Of a stretch of DNA of 64,000 bases, positions 7,201 through 15,744 are shown piece after piece. The translations under genes and the position numbers were made by a program. Origin of the DNA: Hyphomicrobiaceae bacterium (GTDB lineage Bacteria; Pseudomonadota; Alphaproteobacteria; Rhizobiales; Methyloligellaceae); assembly GCA_028066055.1 (NCBI GenBank), contig JALCBY010000013.1, positions 60,423 to 124,422 of the forward strand. Reading direction: 5' to 3'. The notes under the pieces are model-generated. The model saw only the letters and a program-made list of their open reading frames with translations. It ran no database searches and had not been told where the DNA came from. Position 1 is the first letter of the stretch. Every line of letters begins with the position of its first letter.

Positions 7201-9580
7201 CAGCGACTGCAGTTTCGAAGTCCAGGTCCAGAATGTCGGTAACGCCAACTTCCCCGGACCACTTGTCATAAACGACATTCCGGACCCCGGCGCCGGACCC
7301 GCGACACCGCTCAGCCCCGGTTGGGCCTGTGCGCCGGCTGGCGGTTCCTACAGTTGCACCAATCCTGCAGGCATCCCCGCTGGCGGCTTCGCGACCATGG
7401 GCATTTCATTTCCGATTCCTCCGGGATACGGCGAACAGAAATTTGAAAATTGCGCGGAGGTTCCGCCGGGCCCCGGCAACGACTTCGAATTCAACAACAA
7501 GGATTGCGCCGTCGCCGATGTGCCGAACGTGGCCGCGGCCGGCATCGGGCCGGACCTCGCACCGCACAGCGACACGACCTGCAAGAAGGGCCAGTCCTGC
7601 CAGCTACCGGCCCGTATCGACAATAAAGGCGACAGGGACTTCAACGGTTCGACCGGCGTGCGCGGGACGTTGTCGCCTGAACTCAAGATCACCAAAGTGA
7701 CGAGCGAAACGCCGGGCTTCTCCTGCAAGACGACAGGCAACGCAACTTACGAGTGCTCAGGCAGCAAGCTGTCCATCAAGTCCGGCGATGCCGTCAAATA
7801 TCAACTGACGGTCTCCGTTCCGGCAGATTATCCGCACAGTCAGGTGAGCCACATAAAGAATATGGTCTGGCCTGACCGCAAGGTGAAGGATGCCAATCCT
7901 GACAACGACCAGCACATCTCGATCATCAATATCGAGCAGACCAAGAAACCGCCGCCACCGCCACCACCTCCCCCGCCGCCGCCTCCACCGGGCCAGGCCG
8001 ATCTTGCCGTGACCAAGACGGCCAATCAGGGCGCCTGCCGCGCTGATGGAAGTTACAGTTGCGCCTTCACGGTGACCCTGATGAACGCGGGCAACGGACC
8101 CTATTCCGGGCCAATCAATATTCTGGACACGCTGACGCTTCCCAACGTTACGCCTGGTCCCGCGAATGCCCCCTGGAACTGTAAGGGGCAAGGCGGCAGG
8201 TACAATTGCAGCTATCCGCCGACGACGATCCCGCCAGGGCAATCACTGACCCTTTCACTCAATTTCCGCGTGCCGCCATCGGCGCGGCGATCGGTCAGCA
8301 ATTGTGCGGCACTGAACTGGGGCGGCGCACAGGCCGCGGGTGGTAGTGTCCGCGACGTGCAGAGCGCGCTGGCCGCAAAGGGCTTCAACCCCGGTCCGGT
8401 CGACGGCAAGGCCGGGTCGAAAACGGTCAACGCCATTCGCGCTTATCAACGGCAGAACGGACTGCCGGTTACGGGTCAGATCGACCAGCAATTGATGGCA
8501 AGCCTGTTCGGCCAGCCCGGCGCGGCTACCGGTGACCCCAACCCGACCAATGACCAGGCCTGCGCTACTGCCTCGATCATCGGCCAGCCGCCTCCGCCAC
8601 CGCCGCCGCCATGCACGGGCGGGCGGTACCGCAACAACGCCGGAGCCTGCGTTTGTCCCTCCAAACGGCCGATCTGGACCGGCCGATCCTGTATCCCGCG
8701 CCCGCCACCGCAATGCACCGGCGGCCGCATCCGCGATAACTTCGGTAAGTGTGTCTGCCCGCCGAATAAGCCGAATTGGTCAGGCTCCTTCTGCTTCGTG
8801 AAGGAAATCATCTGTACTGGCGGGCGCTACTACGACCAGAAGAAACGGTCCTGCGTCTGCCCCGCCAACAAGCCGGTCTGGGACGGAACGCAGTGTATCC
8901 AGTACGGCCATCAGGTTTGCTCCGGCGGCCGGATCTACAACGAACGCCTCCGCCAGTGCGTCTGCCCGTCCAACAAACCCGTATGGACCGGATCTGTTTG
9001 CGTTCCCGCACAACAATGCACGGGCGGGCGTATCCGCAACAATTACGGCAACTGCGTATGCCCACCACACATGCCGACCTGGACCGGTCAGATCTGTCTG
9101 CCGAAAGTTCAGATCTGCTCCGGCGGACGAATCTTCAGCCTCAAGCAGAAGAAATGCGTCTGTCCATCCAACAAGCCGTTCTGGACCGGTAAGCAATGCG
9201 TGGGCCGGACGCCATGCTCCGGTGGTCGAGTCAGGAACAGTCATGGGCAATGCGAGTGTCCGCCGAACAAACCGGTTTGGAGTGGCAGTCAATGCAATCC
9301 GGCTCATCAGGTCTGCTCAGGCGGCCGCATCTACAGTGAACGATCTCGGTCATGCGTCTGCCCGCCAAGCCGCCCAAGCTGGAATGGTCGGCAGTGCGTC
9401 AAATACACGACCAATCCGGGCCTACCGCCACAGTATGGCGGCCCCGGCCCGAATTGCTCCGGTGGACGCATCCGCGTGGGTGGCCAGTGCAAGTGCCCCT
9501 CGAACAAGCCGATCTGGGCCGGCGGCCAGTGCAGGAGCCTCCCCGGCGGCATCAGGATTCCGGGCCTGCAGATCCGCTGA
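4265..9580 (+). CDS. Giant secreted protein: propeller-like head, CARDB/DUF11-like repeats, peptidoglycan-binding insert, nine cysteine-rich repeats
   Basis: About 1770 residues. The start is probably GTG 4265, nine bases after GGGGGAG; a TTG at 4256 is in frame but has no room for a binding site. A hydrophobic signal segment ends at ALAQQ. Next comes a region (nt about 4440-5830) with repeated short beta motifs such as WGLAVHGGRLYY, resembling a beta-propeller. Then five or six repeats (nt about 5870-8580) of CARDB/DUF11 type follow, each with a Cys pair, a NVGxxxYxGPL core and an LxPG turn. Two poly-proline linkers lie at about 7950-7991 and 8587-8611. A PG_binding_1 domain (nt 8341-8515, VDGKAGSKTVNAIRAYQ) interrupts the last large repeat. 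Nine CxGGR repeats end the protein. A role in the cell envelope or outside the cell is likely. The precise function is unknown. Confidence 0.8.
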   Translation: MRADGSREHLGFVRSSNRNWPLLPIRHHIHRILLILVFSIFSVALATTIALAQQSKPGVVGLGDLVVSGASGTVAPPAGTPLPAGVNALDETLIDPNGASIKVFDVRNPGGPPDGQVINAPVKYQVFARDIGQVFGLALDRADPPNIYAASSSVLGLQIVVPDADGDGRPERLKLGQPGAQWMEGQFGTAQGGGPGTVWKIDGETGEVTKFADVLSAGVPNSGPGLGNIAHDAKHKQFFVSDLDTGMIHRLGEGGADLGTYDHGLQGRPANGLEALPDDGQLADITNPAFDAEDSNSWGLTPPGRRVWGLAVHGGRLYYAVEEGPQIWSIGLTADGGFGSDPRWELDVPSDPSPYPVSDIAFQSNGRMLLAQRGGIVSRYDYSQYHTPRKTRVLRYRLESPDDTATPSRWVAEPEDYAVGFPGNHRNTAGGIAIGYGYRQNQDGTYRFGACEGTLWSTGDALRENPVHAARLAQGGPAIVHGLQGNALNRVRPQNEPPWASYFVDYDGQFEDPQASGHVGDVEIARKCPGRKRAAILDLRIIKRAQPVRCTADNNCAFEFEIKNVGSKVYTGPLVIYDTAHDSAVLVGSPPPGWVCKEPFPGIGIFECTLPSATLKPGEAITIELTLKVPGWWTRPVYNNCVDLLVPGAGVDQRPYNNRSCDYVPICTPGDPLCVPDLLVEKFGLFGACDPAGLCEFVVRITNVGAANYTGPLNVHDFTTTAGATLVDWSPQPDWTCAAAGADSHDCTLAGPVTLAPGEFREFILLVQGPPVAPGFTHVQNCVYFDWKGLPGDPNPHNEFACAEISTLPPDHPDARPMVNIEKEANPTCGRAGPGTPWSCVYAVKITNIGTKPLEGPIEFTDELTAHPATLAGWLGAGWACAPAAPAAGPFTCTHPPVPGGLAPGDILGLLIGFEIPAATPVPSWELNCAKIKWDNDGDGAEEDHEACALALVCDAGSANCPNDLALLKQGTAASCPKGSDCSFEVQVQNVGNANFPGPLVINDIPDPGAGPATPLSPGWACAPAGGSYSCTNPAGIPAGGFATMGISFPIPPGYGEQKFENCAEVPPGPGNDFEFNNKDCAVADVPNVAAAGIGPDLAPHSDTTCKKGQSCQLPARIDNKGDRDFNGSTGVRGTLSPELKITKVTSETPGFSCKTTGNATYECSGSKLSIKSGDAVKYQLTVSVPADYPHSQVSHIKNMVWPDRKVKDANPDNDQHISIINIEQTKKPPPPPPPPPPPPPPGQADLAVTKTANQGACRADGSYSCAFTVTLMNAGNGPYSGPINILDTLTLPNVTPGPANAPWNCKGQGGRYNCSYPPTTIPPGQSLTLSLNFRVPPSARRSVSNCAALNWGGAQAAGGSVRDVQSALAAKGFNPGPVDGKAGSKTVNAIRAYQRQNGLPVTGQIDQQLMASLFGQPGAATGDPNPTNDQACATASIIGQPPPPPPPPCTGGRYRNNAGACVCPSKRPIWTGRSCIPRPPPQCTGGRIRDNFGKCVCPPNKPNWSGSFCFVKEIICTGGRYYDQKKRSCVCPANKPVWDGTQCIQYGHQVCSGGRIYNERLRQCVCPSNKPVWTGSVCVPAQQCTGGRIRNNYGNCVCPPHMPTWTGQICLPKVQICSGGRIFSLKQKKCVCPSNKPFWTGKQCVGRTPCSGGRVRNSHGQCECPPNKPVWSGSQCNPAHQVCSGGRIYSERSRSCVCPPSRPSWNGRQCVKYTTNPGLPPQYGGPGPNCSGGRIRVGGQCKCPSNKPIWAGGQCRSLPGGIRIPGLQIR
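8612..9531 (+). repeat. Nine tandem Cys-rich coding repeats (CxGGR ... CxCP ... WxGxxC)
   Basis: Within the giant secreted protein I count nine units of roughly 30-40 residues. Each has the pattern C[TS]GGR, 7-10 variable residues, CxCPxxxP, then WxGxxC. Four cysteines per unit suggest two disulfides, as in small extracellular EGF- or TIL-like modules. Units differ in the variable segments (for example NNAGA, DQKKRS, NERLRQ), so this is an old and diverged array rather than a recent DNA repeat. Confidence 0.85.
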
Positions 9581-9684
9581 CACATTGGTCTTAATCGCGC
9601 CGCAATCGTGATCAATGTGACCCCCCAATTGGCCAAGTTCCCTCATGGAGGGTATGGTCTTCTTCCCCAATGAGGAGACAGATT

Positions 9685-10041
9685 ATGATTCGTCTGACGT
9701 TGATTGCGGCAGCGGCGTTTGCCGCCAGCACACTCGCGGCGAGTGCACAGCAGCAACAGCAGCCCAGCGGCCCGGTACAAGGTGCGGTTCAGGGCACGGT
9801 ACAGGGCACCGAGAAAATCGGTCAGGGCGCTGTTCAGGGCGCAGGCACCGCAGGCGCCGGTGTCGTGCGCGGTACTGGCACGGTCGTCCAGGGCGTGTCA
9901 AAGGGCCCTGCAGGTGCGGTATCAGGCACCGTCAAAGGCACAGGTCAGGCAGCGGGTGGCGTTGCCAAGGGTGCCGGGAAAACCGCGAAAAAGACCGGCG
10001 AAGGCGTCTGGTGCATTGTCACGCTGGGTTACGGCTGCTGA
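9685..10041 (+). CDS. Small secreted Gly/Ala/Gln-rich low-complexity protein
   Basis: 118 residues from ATG 9685, preceded by GAGGAG at 9671-9676. A clean signal peptide (IRLTLIAAAAFAASTLAASA) is followed by a Q tract and repeated GAVQGTVQGT/GAGTAGAGVV/GTVKGTG units. Gly and Val recur in a zipper-like pattern, then come Lys residues and a short conserved-looking end (WCIVTLGYGC) with two cysteines. The pattern suggests an envelope-associated or membrane-inserting peptide. It follows the giant repeat protein on the same strand after about 100 bases and may be part of the same surface programme. No family function is recognised. Confidence 0.7.
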   Translation: MIRLTLIAAAAFAASTLAASAQQQQQPSGPVQGAVQGTVQGTEKIGQGAVQGAGTAGAGVVRGTGTVVQGVSKGPAGAVSGTVKGTGQAAGGVAKGAGKTAKKTGEGVWCIVTLGYGC

Positions 10042-10066
10042 CGCGCGCCGGAATCTGAAAAGCGCA

Positions 10067-11110
10067 TCACGCGGTGTGTTCCACCGCACCGCCTGATGCC
10101 GCCCAGGCGGCCAGCCCGCCCTTGAGATGCTTCACACCGTCGAAGCCCGCACTGCGCATGGTATCGAGCGCCAGCGCGGAACGTTCTCCATGAGCACAAT
10201 ACAGGATGATATGGCCGGGATGATCCTTCGCGATCCGGGTCAAGGTTCCTGACGGGCCGAGCTGCGCTTCGAAGCTGCCATAAGGCACATGCAGGGAATC
10301 GGCGATCCACCCGTCACGGGACCGCTCGTTTGCCTCGCGTAAATCGATCAGGATGACATCGTCCTTCCCGCATGCATTGCGGCAGGCCTCTGTGTCCAGT
10401 TCCTCGCCTGGACGCACAAAACGGTCGATTGTCGTTCCCACCTTCAGGTTCGCCGGAACCGCTACATCCATCATCTTCGGGTTGGGCAGGTTGAGGTTGT
10501 TCATGATGTCCGCATATTCCTGCGGCGAAGAAACCTGCAGGCGCGGATTGTGCGCAACCTCATAACCGATCGTCGATGCGGTGTTGCCGTTATAGTCATG
10601 CGCCGGGAAGACCATCGTCTCGGCCGGGAGCTTCAGCAGCTTGTTGAATAATGAATCATACGAGGCGAAAGGGTCGCCGTTCTGGAAGTCCGTTCGGCCG
10701 GTACCGCCGATCAACAGGGCGTCGCCGGTAAAGACCCGGTCGTTCCCAAGAAAACTGTAGGAATCGTCGGTATGGCCGGGCGTGTAAAGCGTTCTCAGCT
10801 CAATCCCGTCGACGTCGACCTTTTCATCTTCCCGCACACGCATCGACACGACATCGACGCCGCTTTTCTCACCCATCACGGTGACGCACTTCGTGATGTC
10901 ACGCAGGCGTCCGAGCCCCGTCACATGATCGGCATGAATATGCGTGTCGATTGCCTTGATCAGCTTGAGATCGAGCCGCTCAAGCAGCGAGACATAGGTA
11001 TCCACATGCTCGATGACGGGGTCGATGATCAGCGCTTCGCCGCCTTGGCGACGGGCAAGTACATAGGTGTAAGTACAGGATACCGGATCGAAAAGTTGCT
11101 GAAAGATCAT
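10067..11110 (-). CDS. Persulfide dioxygenase-type metallo-beta-lactamase hydrolase fused to rhodanese
   Basis: 347 residues. N-terminal ETHE1/Blh-like MBL domain: THIHADH (H57, H59, D61, H62), GHT H113, D130 in FTGD and H171 in FPAHD. The strand FTGDALLIGGTGRTDFQ is diagnostic of the persulfide dioxygenase branch rather than glyoxalase II. C-terminal rhodanese domain (about 245-345) with its sulfur-carrying Cys C305 in LYCAHGERSA. Such fusions oxidise glutathione persulfide to sulfite and GSH and move sulfane sulfur. The start at ATG 11110 (MIFQQLFDP) matches the family; an in-frame GTG at 11128 is an alternative. Sulfite production fits a genome busy with organosulfur compounds, but no direct link is shown. 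Confidence 0.9.
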   Translation of the reverse strand: MIFQQLFDPVSCTYTYVLARRQGGEALIIDPVIEHVDTYVSLLERLDLKLIKAIDTHIHADHVTGLGRLRDITKCVTVMGEKSGVDVVSMRVREDEKVDVDGIELRTLYTPGHTDDSYSFLGNDRVFTGDALLIGGTGRTDFQNGDPFASYDSLFNKLLKLPAETMVFPAHDYNGNTASTIGYEVAHNPRLQVSSPQEYADIMNNLNLPNPKMMDVAVPANLKVGTTIDRFVRPGEELDTEACRNACGKDDVILIDLREANERSRDGWIADSLHVPYGSFEAQLGPSGTLTRIAKDHPGHIILYCAHGERSALALDTMRSAGFDGVKHLKGGLAAWAASGGAVEHTA

Positions 11111-11253
11111 TGTTTCATCTCTGGCCACAAATGAGATTTAGGTTCCCCCAAGCGTCACGCAAGGGGCAATCACATTTTGCCGCAGAAGTGTATCGTAAAA
11201 AACCTTCCTGATGAAACGCGAGTATTCGCCGTCACGCGACGCGATCCCCGAGA

Positions 11254-11979
11254 TCAGATCTCCCGGATGCCAAGCGGCTTGCCTGTCTGCTGTTCTATGA
11301 GGCCTTCGAGATAGTCCCGGTCGGTGATGCCATAGGGGCGTTCCCGCGTCGGATATGCGACTGAAAAGGGAATCGACCGCTCTTTGGCAACCTCATACAG
11401 GCGTTCGAGCTCTTCGAGGGGGTCAACATGATCGTCGACGCGGATATCGAGGCGCGTATAGGGTTCGGCGCCCTGAATGACGACCGCCGCCGCCTGCTTG
11501 CCGCGCTTGTCCCCGCCGGCCGCCTCGCCCGCCTTCATTGCCGCAATCAGCCTTTCCACAAAAGGCTCATGCAGATTGTCCAGGTAGGATTTGAGCGTAT
11601 CGCCGACGACATCGGGACCGGCAAGCATGTTCCCGGCGACCGAAACGCCGTCTCCGGCGGCATCGCCGCACCAGTCTATACACTTGCTTCCGGTCCGCGC
11701 GGCTATCTTTCCTTGCGCATCGATGAAATGGATCTGGCGCGCCTCGATCCCCTTGTCCAGGCCCTCGATCATTTCCATGACGATCTCGACCGGGTAGCCA
11801 TCTCGCATCAATTCGAGCGCCCGCGGTCCGAGGGTCGGGTTCAACATTGCCTGGGTGGAAACCGCCCCTACCCCTGCGCGCGTCCACGGACACTGCGCTC
11901 CAACGGCGAAAAACCGCGACGCTATGGCGATACCCAAAAGGCCGGTCTCAGGGTCTCTGGCGACGATCGACCACGTCAT
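11254..11979 (-). CDS. DUF1028 family protein (Ntn-hydrolase-like fold)
   Basis: 241 residues beginning MTWSIVARDPETGLLGIAIASRFFAVG, the hallmark N-terminus of DUF1028, with VGAVSTQAMLNPTLGPRALELM following. Members are often found beside peptide or amino acid ABC transporters and are thought to be hydrolases, although the activity is not settled. Here it is the last gene of a minus-strand operon after a solute-binding protein and two permeases, 28 bases downstream of the second permease. A role in processing the imported compound is a reasonable inference. Confidence 0.85.
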   Translation of the reverse strand: MTWSIVARDPETGLLGIAIASRFFAVGAQCPWTRAGVGAVSTQAMLNPTLGPRALELMRDGYPVEIVMEMIEGLDKGIEARQIHFIDAQGKIAARTGSKCIDWCGDAAGDGVSVAGNMLAGPDVVGDTLKSYLDNLHEPFVERLIAAMKAGEAAGGDKRGKQAAAVVIQGAEPYTRLDIRVDDHVDPLEELERLYEVAKERSIPFSVAYPTRERPYGITDRDYLEGLIEQQTGKPLGIREI

Positions 11980-12007
11980 TGTCTCTTTTCTCCCAAGTTA
12001 CTGAGCA

Positions 12008-12919
12008 TCAAACGCCGACCGATTTCACCTCACGCACGTCGAGCATGTCGCGCAATGCATCTCCGAGGAAGTTGATGCTGAGCACCGTGATCATGATAAA
12101 ACATCCGGGAAATACACCCAGCCACCAGGCACTGGAAATGAAGCTGCGGGAATCTGCAAGAATAAGTCCCCAGGAGAACGTGTCGGAATCGACACCCAAT
12201 CCCAAGAACGAGAGGCCAGCTTCACCAAGAATAGCATAGGAGACGCTCACCGTCGCCTGCACGATGATCGGCGCCACCGTATTGGGCAGGATATGACGGA
12301 ACATGATACGCGCATCCGAATATCCCAGGGACTTGGCCGCGTCCACATACTGCTCTTCACGGATGGACAGCACCATGCCACGCACGATACGCGCAAAATC
12401 GTCAATGAAGGCGAGCGATATGGCAATGATCACATTGAGCAGCCCCTGACCGATCACGGCGACCAGATACACCGCGATGATGAAATTGGGGAACGCCCAC
12501 TGCAGATCGATATAGCGCATGATCACCATGTCGGTGATGCCGCCGAAATATCCCGCCGCCACGCCGAGAATGACGCCTATCACAAGCGAAATCGCAACCG
12601 TGGAGAAACCGACCAGCAGCGAGATGCGTGCGCCGTAAATGAGCCTGCTGAGAAGGTCGCGTCCAAGATCGTCGGTGCCAAGCGGGTGTGCCCAGCTGAT
12701 GCCCTCCATCATTCCGAAGTCCATCGCCTCCGGGTCGTAAGGCACAATCCAAGGCGCAAGCAGGGCCGACACAATCAGCACGCTGAGCACAACCGCGCCG
12801 AACACCGCCTTTTTGTCCCGGAGCAGGTAACGCAAAGCCTCGCGGGACCGGTCCGGCGGCAGGTCATCCGCCCTAAAGGCTCCGGCGGTCGTTGTCTGGT
12901 TATGCGGTATATCGGTCAT
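12008..12919 (-). CDS. ABC transporter permease, DppC/OppC type
   Basis: 303 residues. The start at ATG 12919 (MTDIPHNQ) overlaps the upstream permease stop in an ATGA arrangement. An N-terminal OppC_N segment (LRDKKAVFGAVVLSVLIVSALLAPWIVPYDP), the motif HPLGTDDLGRDLLSRLIYGARISL and the loop DAAKSLGYSDARIMFRHILPN are all typical of the dipeptide/nickel/glutathione transporter C permease. Six membrane segments are expected. A longer in-frame reading to 13663 is an antisense-like extension across the neighbouring permease and is not real. Confidence 0.9.
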   Translation of the reverse strand: MTDIPHNQTTTAGAFRADDLPPDRSREALRYLLRDKKAVFGAVVLSVLIVSALLAPWIVPYDPEAMDFGMMEGISWAHPLGTDDLGRDLLSRLIYGARISLLVGFSTVAISLVIGVILGVAAGYFGGITDMVIMRYIDLQWAFPNFIIAVYLVAVIGQGLLNVIIAISLAFIDDFARIVRGMVLSIREEQYVDAAKSLGYSDARIMFRHILPNTVAPIIVQATVSVSYAILGEAGLSFLGLGVDSDTFSWGLILADSRSFISSAWWLGVFPGCFIMITVLSINFLGDALRDMLDVREVKSVGV

Positions 12920-13863
12920 TCGAATCTTATCCTCGGATCGACGACGCCATAGAGGAGATCGACAATCAGGTTGGCGAAGACGAAAATCGCGGAGACGGCG
13001 ATGATGGCTCCCTGAACCACCGGATAATCCCGGTTGAGAATCCCCTCTATCAGCACCCGTCCGAGCCCCTTGATGGCAAAGACGTTCTCGACGACAACCG
13101 CGCCTGCGAGCAGCAGGGCGAGCGCGATGCCCATCACGGTCAGGACGGGGATCAGTGCATTCGGGAATCCATGGCGGGTCAGGATGACGAACTCGCGCAG
13201 CCCCTTGGCCTGCGCCACGCGCATATAGTCGGTTTTCAGGATCTCGAGCATCGACGACCGAATCATCCGCGTGATGATCGCCGCGAACCCCACGCCGATC
13301 GCGAAGGCAGGAAGTATGATGTGGGACAACCAGGGCCAGAAGCCCTGCGACAACGGCACATAGCCGATGGCTGGCAATACCTGCAGTTTCGCCGCAAACA
13401 CGATGATCAACAGAATAGCCAGCCAGAAATCGGGCATTGAAAGGCCGATGAATGCGAACACGGTGACCGTGTGATCCATGGCCGAGTGCTTGCGAATAGC
13501 GGAAATCAGGCCGGCAGGTACGGCGATAATGAGGGCGAAGAAGAAGCCGAGTGTTGCCAGGGACATGGTGCGGGGAAAAGCCTCCGCGATGATCGTCGTA
13601 ACAGGCGTCCGGCTGCCATAGATGGAAGACCCGAGATTGCCTTGGAGCACCTGCCAGAACCATTTGAAGTACTGGACATAGATGGGCTGATCAAGTCCAT
13701 ATTGCCGGCGCAGTTCCTCGACCATATCCGGATCGGCGGCATCGAAAAGCATTGCGGCGAGCGGATCGCCGGGAACCAGGCGCATCATGACGAAAACAAG
13801 AGTCGCGACTGCCCACATGACGATGAAGGCACCGATCAAACGGCGAATGATATACTGCTTCAT
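12916..13863 (-). CDS. ABC transporter permease, DppB/OppB type
   Basis: 315 residues, starting MKQYIIRRLIGAFIVMWAVATLVFVMMRLVPGDP, the standard DppB N-terminus, with the coupling loop YMRVAQAKGLREFVILTRHGFPNALIPV and the end DLLYGVVDPRIRF. It pairs with the downstream DppC-type permease (ATGA overlap) and the solute-binding protein upstream. The transported compound is probably a peptide or similar small molecule; the substrate cannot be read from sequence. Confidence 0.92.
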   Translation of the reverse strand: MKQYIIRRLIGAFIVMWAVATLVFVMMRLVPGDPLAAMLFDAADPDMVEELRRQYGLDQPIYVQYFKWFWQVLQGNLGSSIYGSRTPVTTIIAEAFPRTMSLATLGFFFALIIAVPAGLISAIRKHSAMDHTVTVFAFIGLSMPDFWLAILLIIVFAAKLQVLPAIGYVPLSQGFWPWLSHIILPAFAIGVGFAAIITRMIRSSMLEILKTDYMRVAQAKGLREFVILTRHGFPNALIPVLTVMGIALALLLAGAVVVENVFAIKGLGRVLIEGILNRDYPVVQGAIIAVSAIFVFANLIVDLLYGVVDPRIRFE

Positions 13864-13956
13864 TCAGCCCCCACTTGCCTGAATTCTGTCCGGGCGGGTT
13901 GGCATATGCCAATTCCCGCCCGGGTTGTGAATGTGTTGTGAAAGCACCTTGTGCGT

Positions 13957-15744
13957 CTAGCTGATCGTGACGCGATCCAGATCAACAAGACCAGGAATCC
14001 TGCTCTCGGCCGGGAAGTTCACTTTCTTGCTGTAGACGAGGACATCCATCGGATGGAACAGGAACGCGCTCGCGACCTTGTCCGAGGTGATCTTGTTGGC
14101 CTTCTGCACAAGCTCCTTCCGCTTTTTCAAATCGGCGGTCTGCCCCTGTTCGTCGATGAGCTTGTCTGTTTCCGCATCCGACCAGTATCCGAACTTGTAT
14201 TTGGACTTGTCGCGCGTTCGCCCATTGAACTTGGATGACGTCTGCATCCAGTCGACGATGCCGTCGTCCGGATCGAAGTCACCGCCCGATCCCAGTCGCG
14301 TAAGCTCCCAATCGAGCTTCTGGAACTTGTCCGCAACAACCGGGAAGTCCATAGCCGCGAGCTTGATGTTGATGCCGAGATTGCGCTTCAGGATGGCCTT
14401 GATCACCTGCACTTCGCGCCGCGCCGACGGCGTGTGGTTCATGGTGAGCTCGGGGAAGCCCTTGCCGCCCGGATACCCGGCCTCGGCAAGCAGCCGTTGC
14501 GCCTCCTTCAGATCGAACTGCTGATTGCTGTTTTCCGCAATGCGCTCGTCAAAATAGAATCCCATGGCCGGATTGATGGTACCGTAGGCTGGCACGCCAC
14601 GTCCGAACTGCGCCTGCTTGATATACTGATCCCGGTCGAGCGCCTTGGCGATCGCCAAACGCACCTTGAACCCTTTCTCCTTCATCAGTTCCGGCAGCGG
14701 CTTGTTGAAGTCCGATACCTTGAAGGGATCGATGTGAGGGTTCATCCAGACACTCTGGAAACCCGGGCCCGGCACGATGCTGACGTTGATATCGGGATTT
14801 TTCTCGAATCGCCCGACAAGCTCAGGCGCAACCGGATTGCCGCCAATGAGAGAAATATCACCGGCTTCCATCGCAGCGGCGAGTGGCTCCGCATCGACGA
14901 TCGGCGTGATGATGATCTTGTCGAGTTTAGGCCGGTCCGGATCGTAATATTTGTCGAAGCGTTCCAGCGTAACCGACTGACCCTGTTTGTGGTCGGTGAT
15001 GCGGAACGGACCTGTGCCGACGGGAGTCAGGCCGTATTGCGCATCGCCCATCTTCTCAATGGCGCCACGGCTGACGATCGTCATGGCGCGGCCTGAGGAT
15101 CGCTCGAGCGCCTTGGTCAGGAACGAAGCCTGCGGTGCCTTCAACGTGATCTTGACCTTGTGATCTCCCAGGCGCTCGACGCCGGTTACATTCTTGATGA
15201 CCCGGCCGTGAATCGACTTTTTCGGATCTTTCGACCGGTTGTAGGTATAGACGACGTCGTCCGCGGTGAACTTGTCACCATTGTGGAACGTGACCCCTTC
15301 ACGCAGATTGAAAACATATTCCGTCCCCGCGTCATTCACCGTCCAGTCAAGCGCGAGGTCGCCCTCGGCGACGAGTTTCGGATTGATGTGCGTAAGCCCT
15401 GAAAGGACATTGGAGGAAATCTGGAACAGGAGCACCTGTGCGATGCGCGCAGGGTCGAAGGTCCGGAACTCACCGACGCCGGCCCAGCCGCATTTCAGTG
15501 TCCCACCGGACGCCGCGGCAGCCTCGGAAATGACGTTGCTCCCGGGAATCAGATGCATCGCGGACAGCGTGCCCGCAGCCGCCATCAGCCTGAGAACGGT
15601 TCTTCGCTCCAGTTGGGGACCGGACAGTTCCCGGGAAGACAGTCCGAACATCGGATCTTGTGGGTCGAAGTCGTAGGCGTCGTAGAGTTCGCGTTCCACG
15701 TCGTGTGTCGTTTGGCTTTCAAAATCCTTGCATTTCTTTGGCAT
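13957..15744 (-). CDS. ABC transporter substrate-binding protein, family 5 (peptide type)
   Basis: 595 residues from ATG 15744, which has AGGGAGG five bases upstream; a GTG two codons earlier is less well placed. SBP_bac_5 domain motifs include YVFNLREGVTFHNGDKFTADDVVYTYNR and GTGPFRI. The N-terminus is unusual: about 45 hydrophilic residues precede the export signal, which reads ERRTVLRLMAAAGTLSAMHLIPG and resembles a long Tat-type leader. It is the first gene of the operon with two permeases and DUF1028. No ATP-binding subunit is encoded anywhere nearby, so the transporter must borrow one from another locus. Confidence 0.9.
   Translation of the reverse strand: MPKKCKDFESQTTHDVERELYDAYDFDPQDPMFGLSSRELSGPQLERRTVLRLMAAAGTLSAMHLIPGSNVISEAAAASGGTLKCGWAGVGEFRTFDPARIAQVLLFQISSNVLSGLTHINPKLVAEGDLALDWTVNDAGTEYVFNLREGVTFHNGDKFTADDVVYTYNRSKDPKKSIHGRVIKNVTGVERLGDHKVKITLKAPQASFLTKALERSSGRAMTIVSRGAIEKMGDAQYGLTPVGTGPFRITDHKQGQSVTLERFDKYYDPDRPKLDKIIITPIVDAEPLAAAMEAGDISLIGGNPVAPELVGRFEKNPDINVSIVPGPGFQSVWMNPHIDPFKVSDFNKPLPELMKEKGFKVRLAIAKALDRDQYIKQAQFGRGVPAYGTINPAMGFYFDERIAENSNQQFDLKEAQRLLAEAGYPGGKGFPELTMNHTPSARREVQVIKAILKRNLGINIKLAAMDFPVVADKFQKLDWELTRLGSGGDFDPDDGIVDWMQTSSKFNGRTRDKSKYKFGYWSDAETDKLIDEQGQTADLKKRKELVQKANKITSDKVASAFLFHPMDVLVYSKKVNFPAESRIPGLVDLDRVTIS

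Noticed and set aside
7950..7991. Poly-proline tract as a sequencing frameshift
   Set aside because: The same frame continues with intact repeats and Cys modules on both sides, so the linker is real.
12008..13663. 551-residue single protein
   Set aside because: The extra N-terminal half lies over the DppB-type gene in another frame and has no family features; the true permease starts at ATG 12919.
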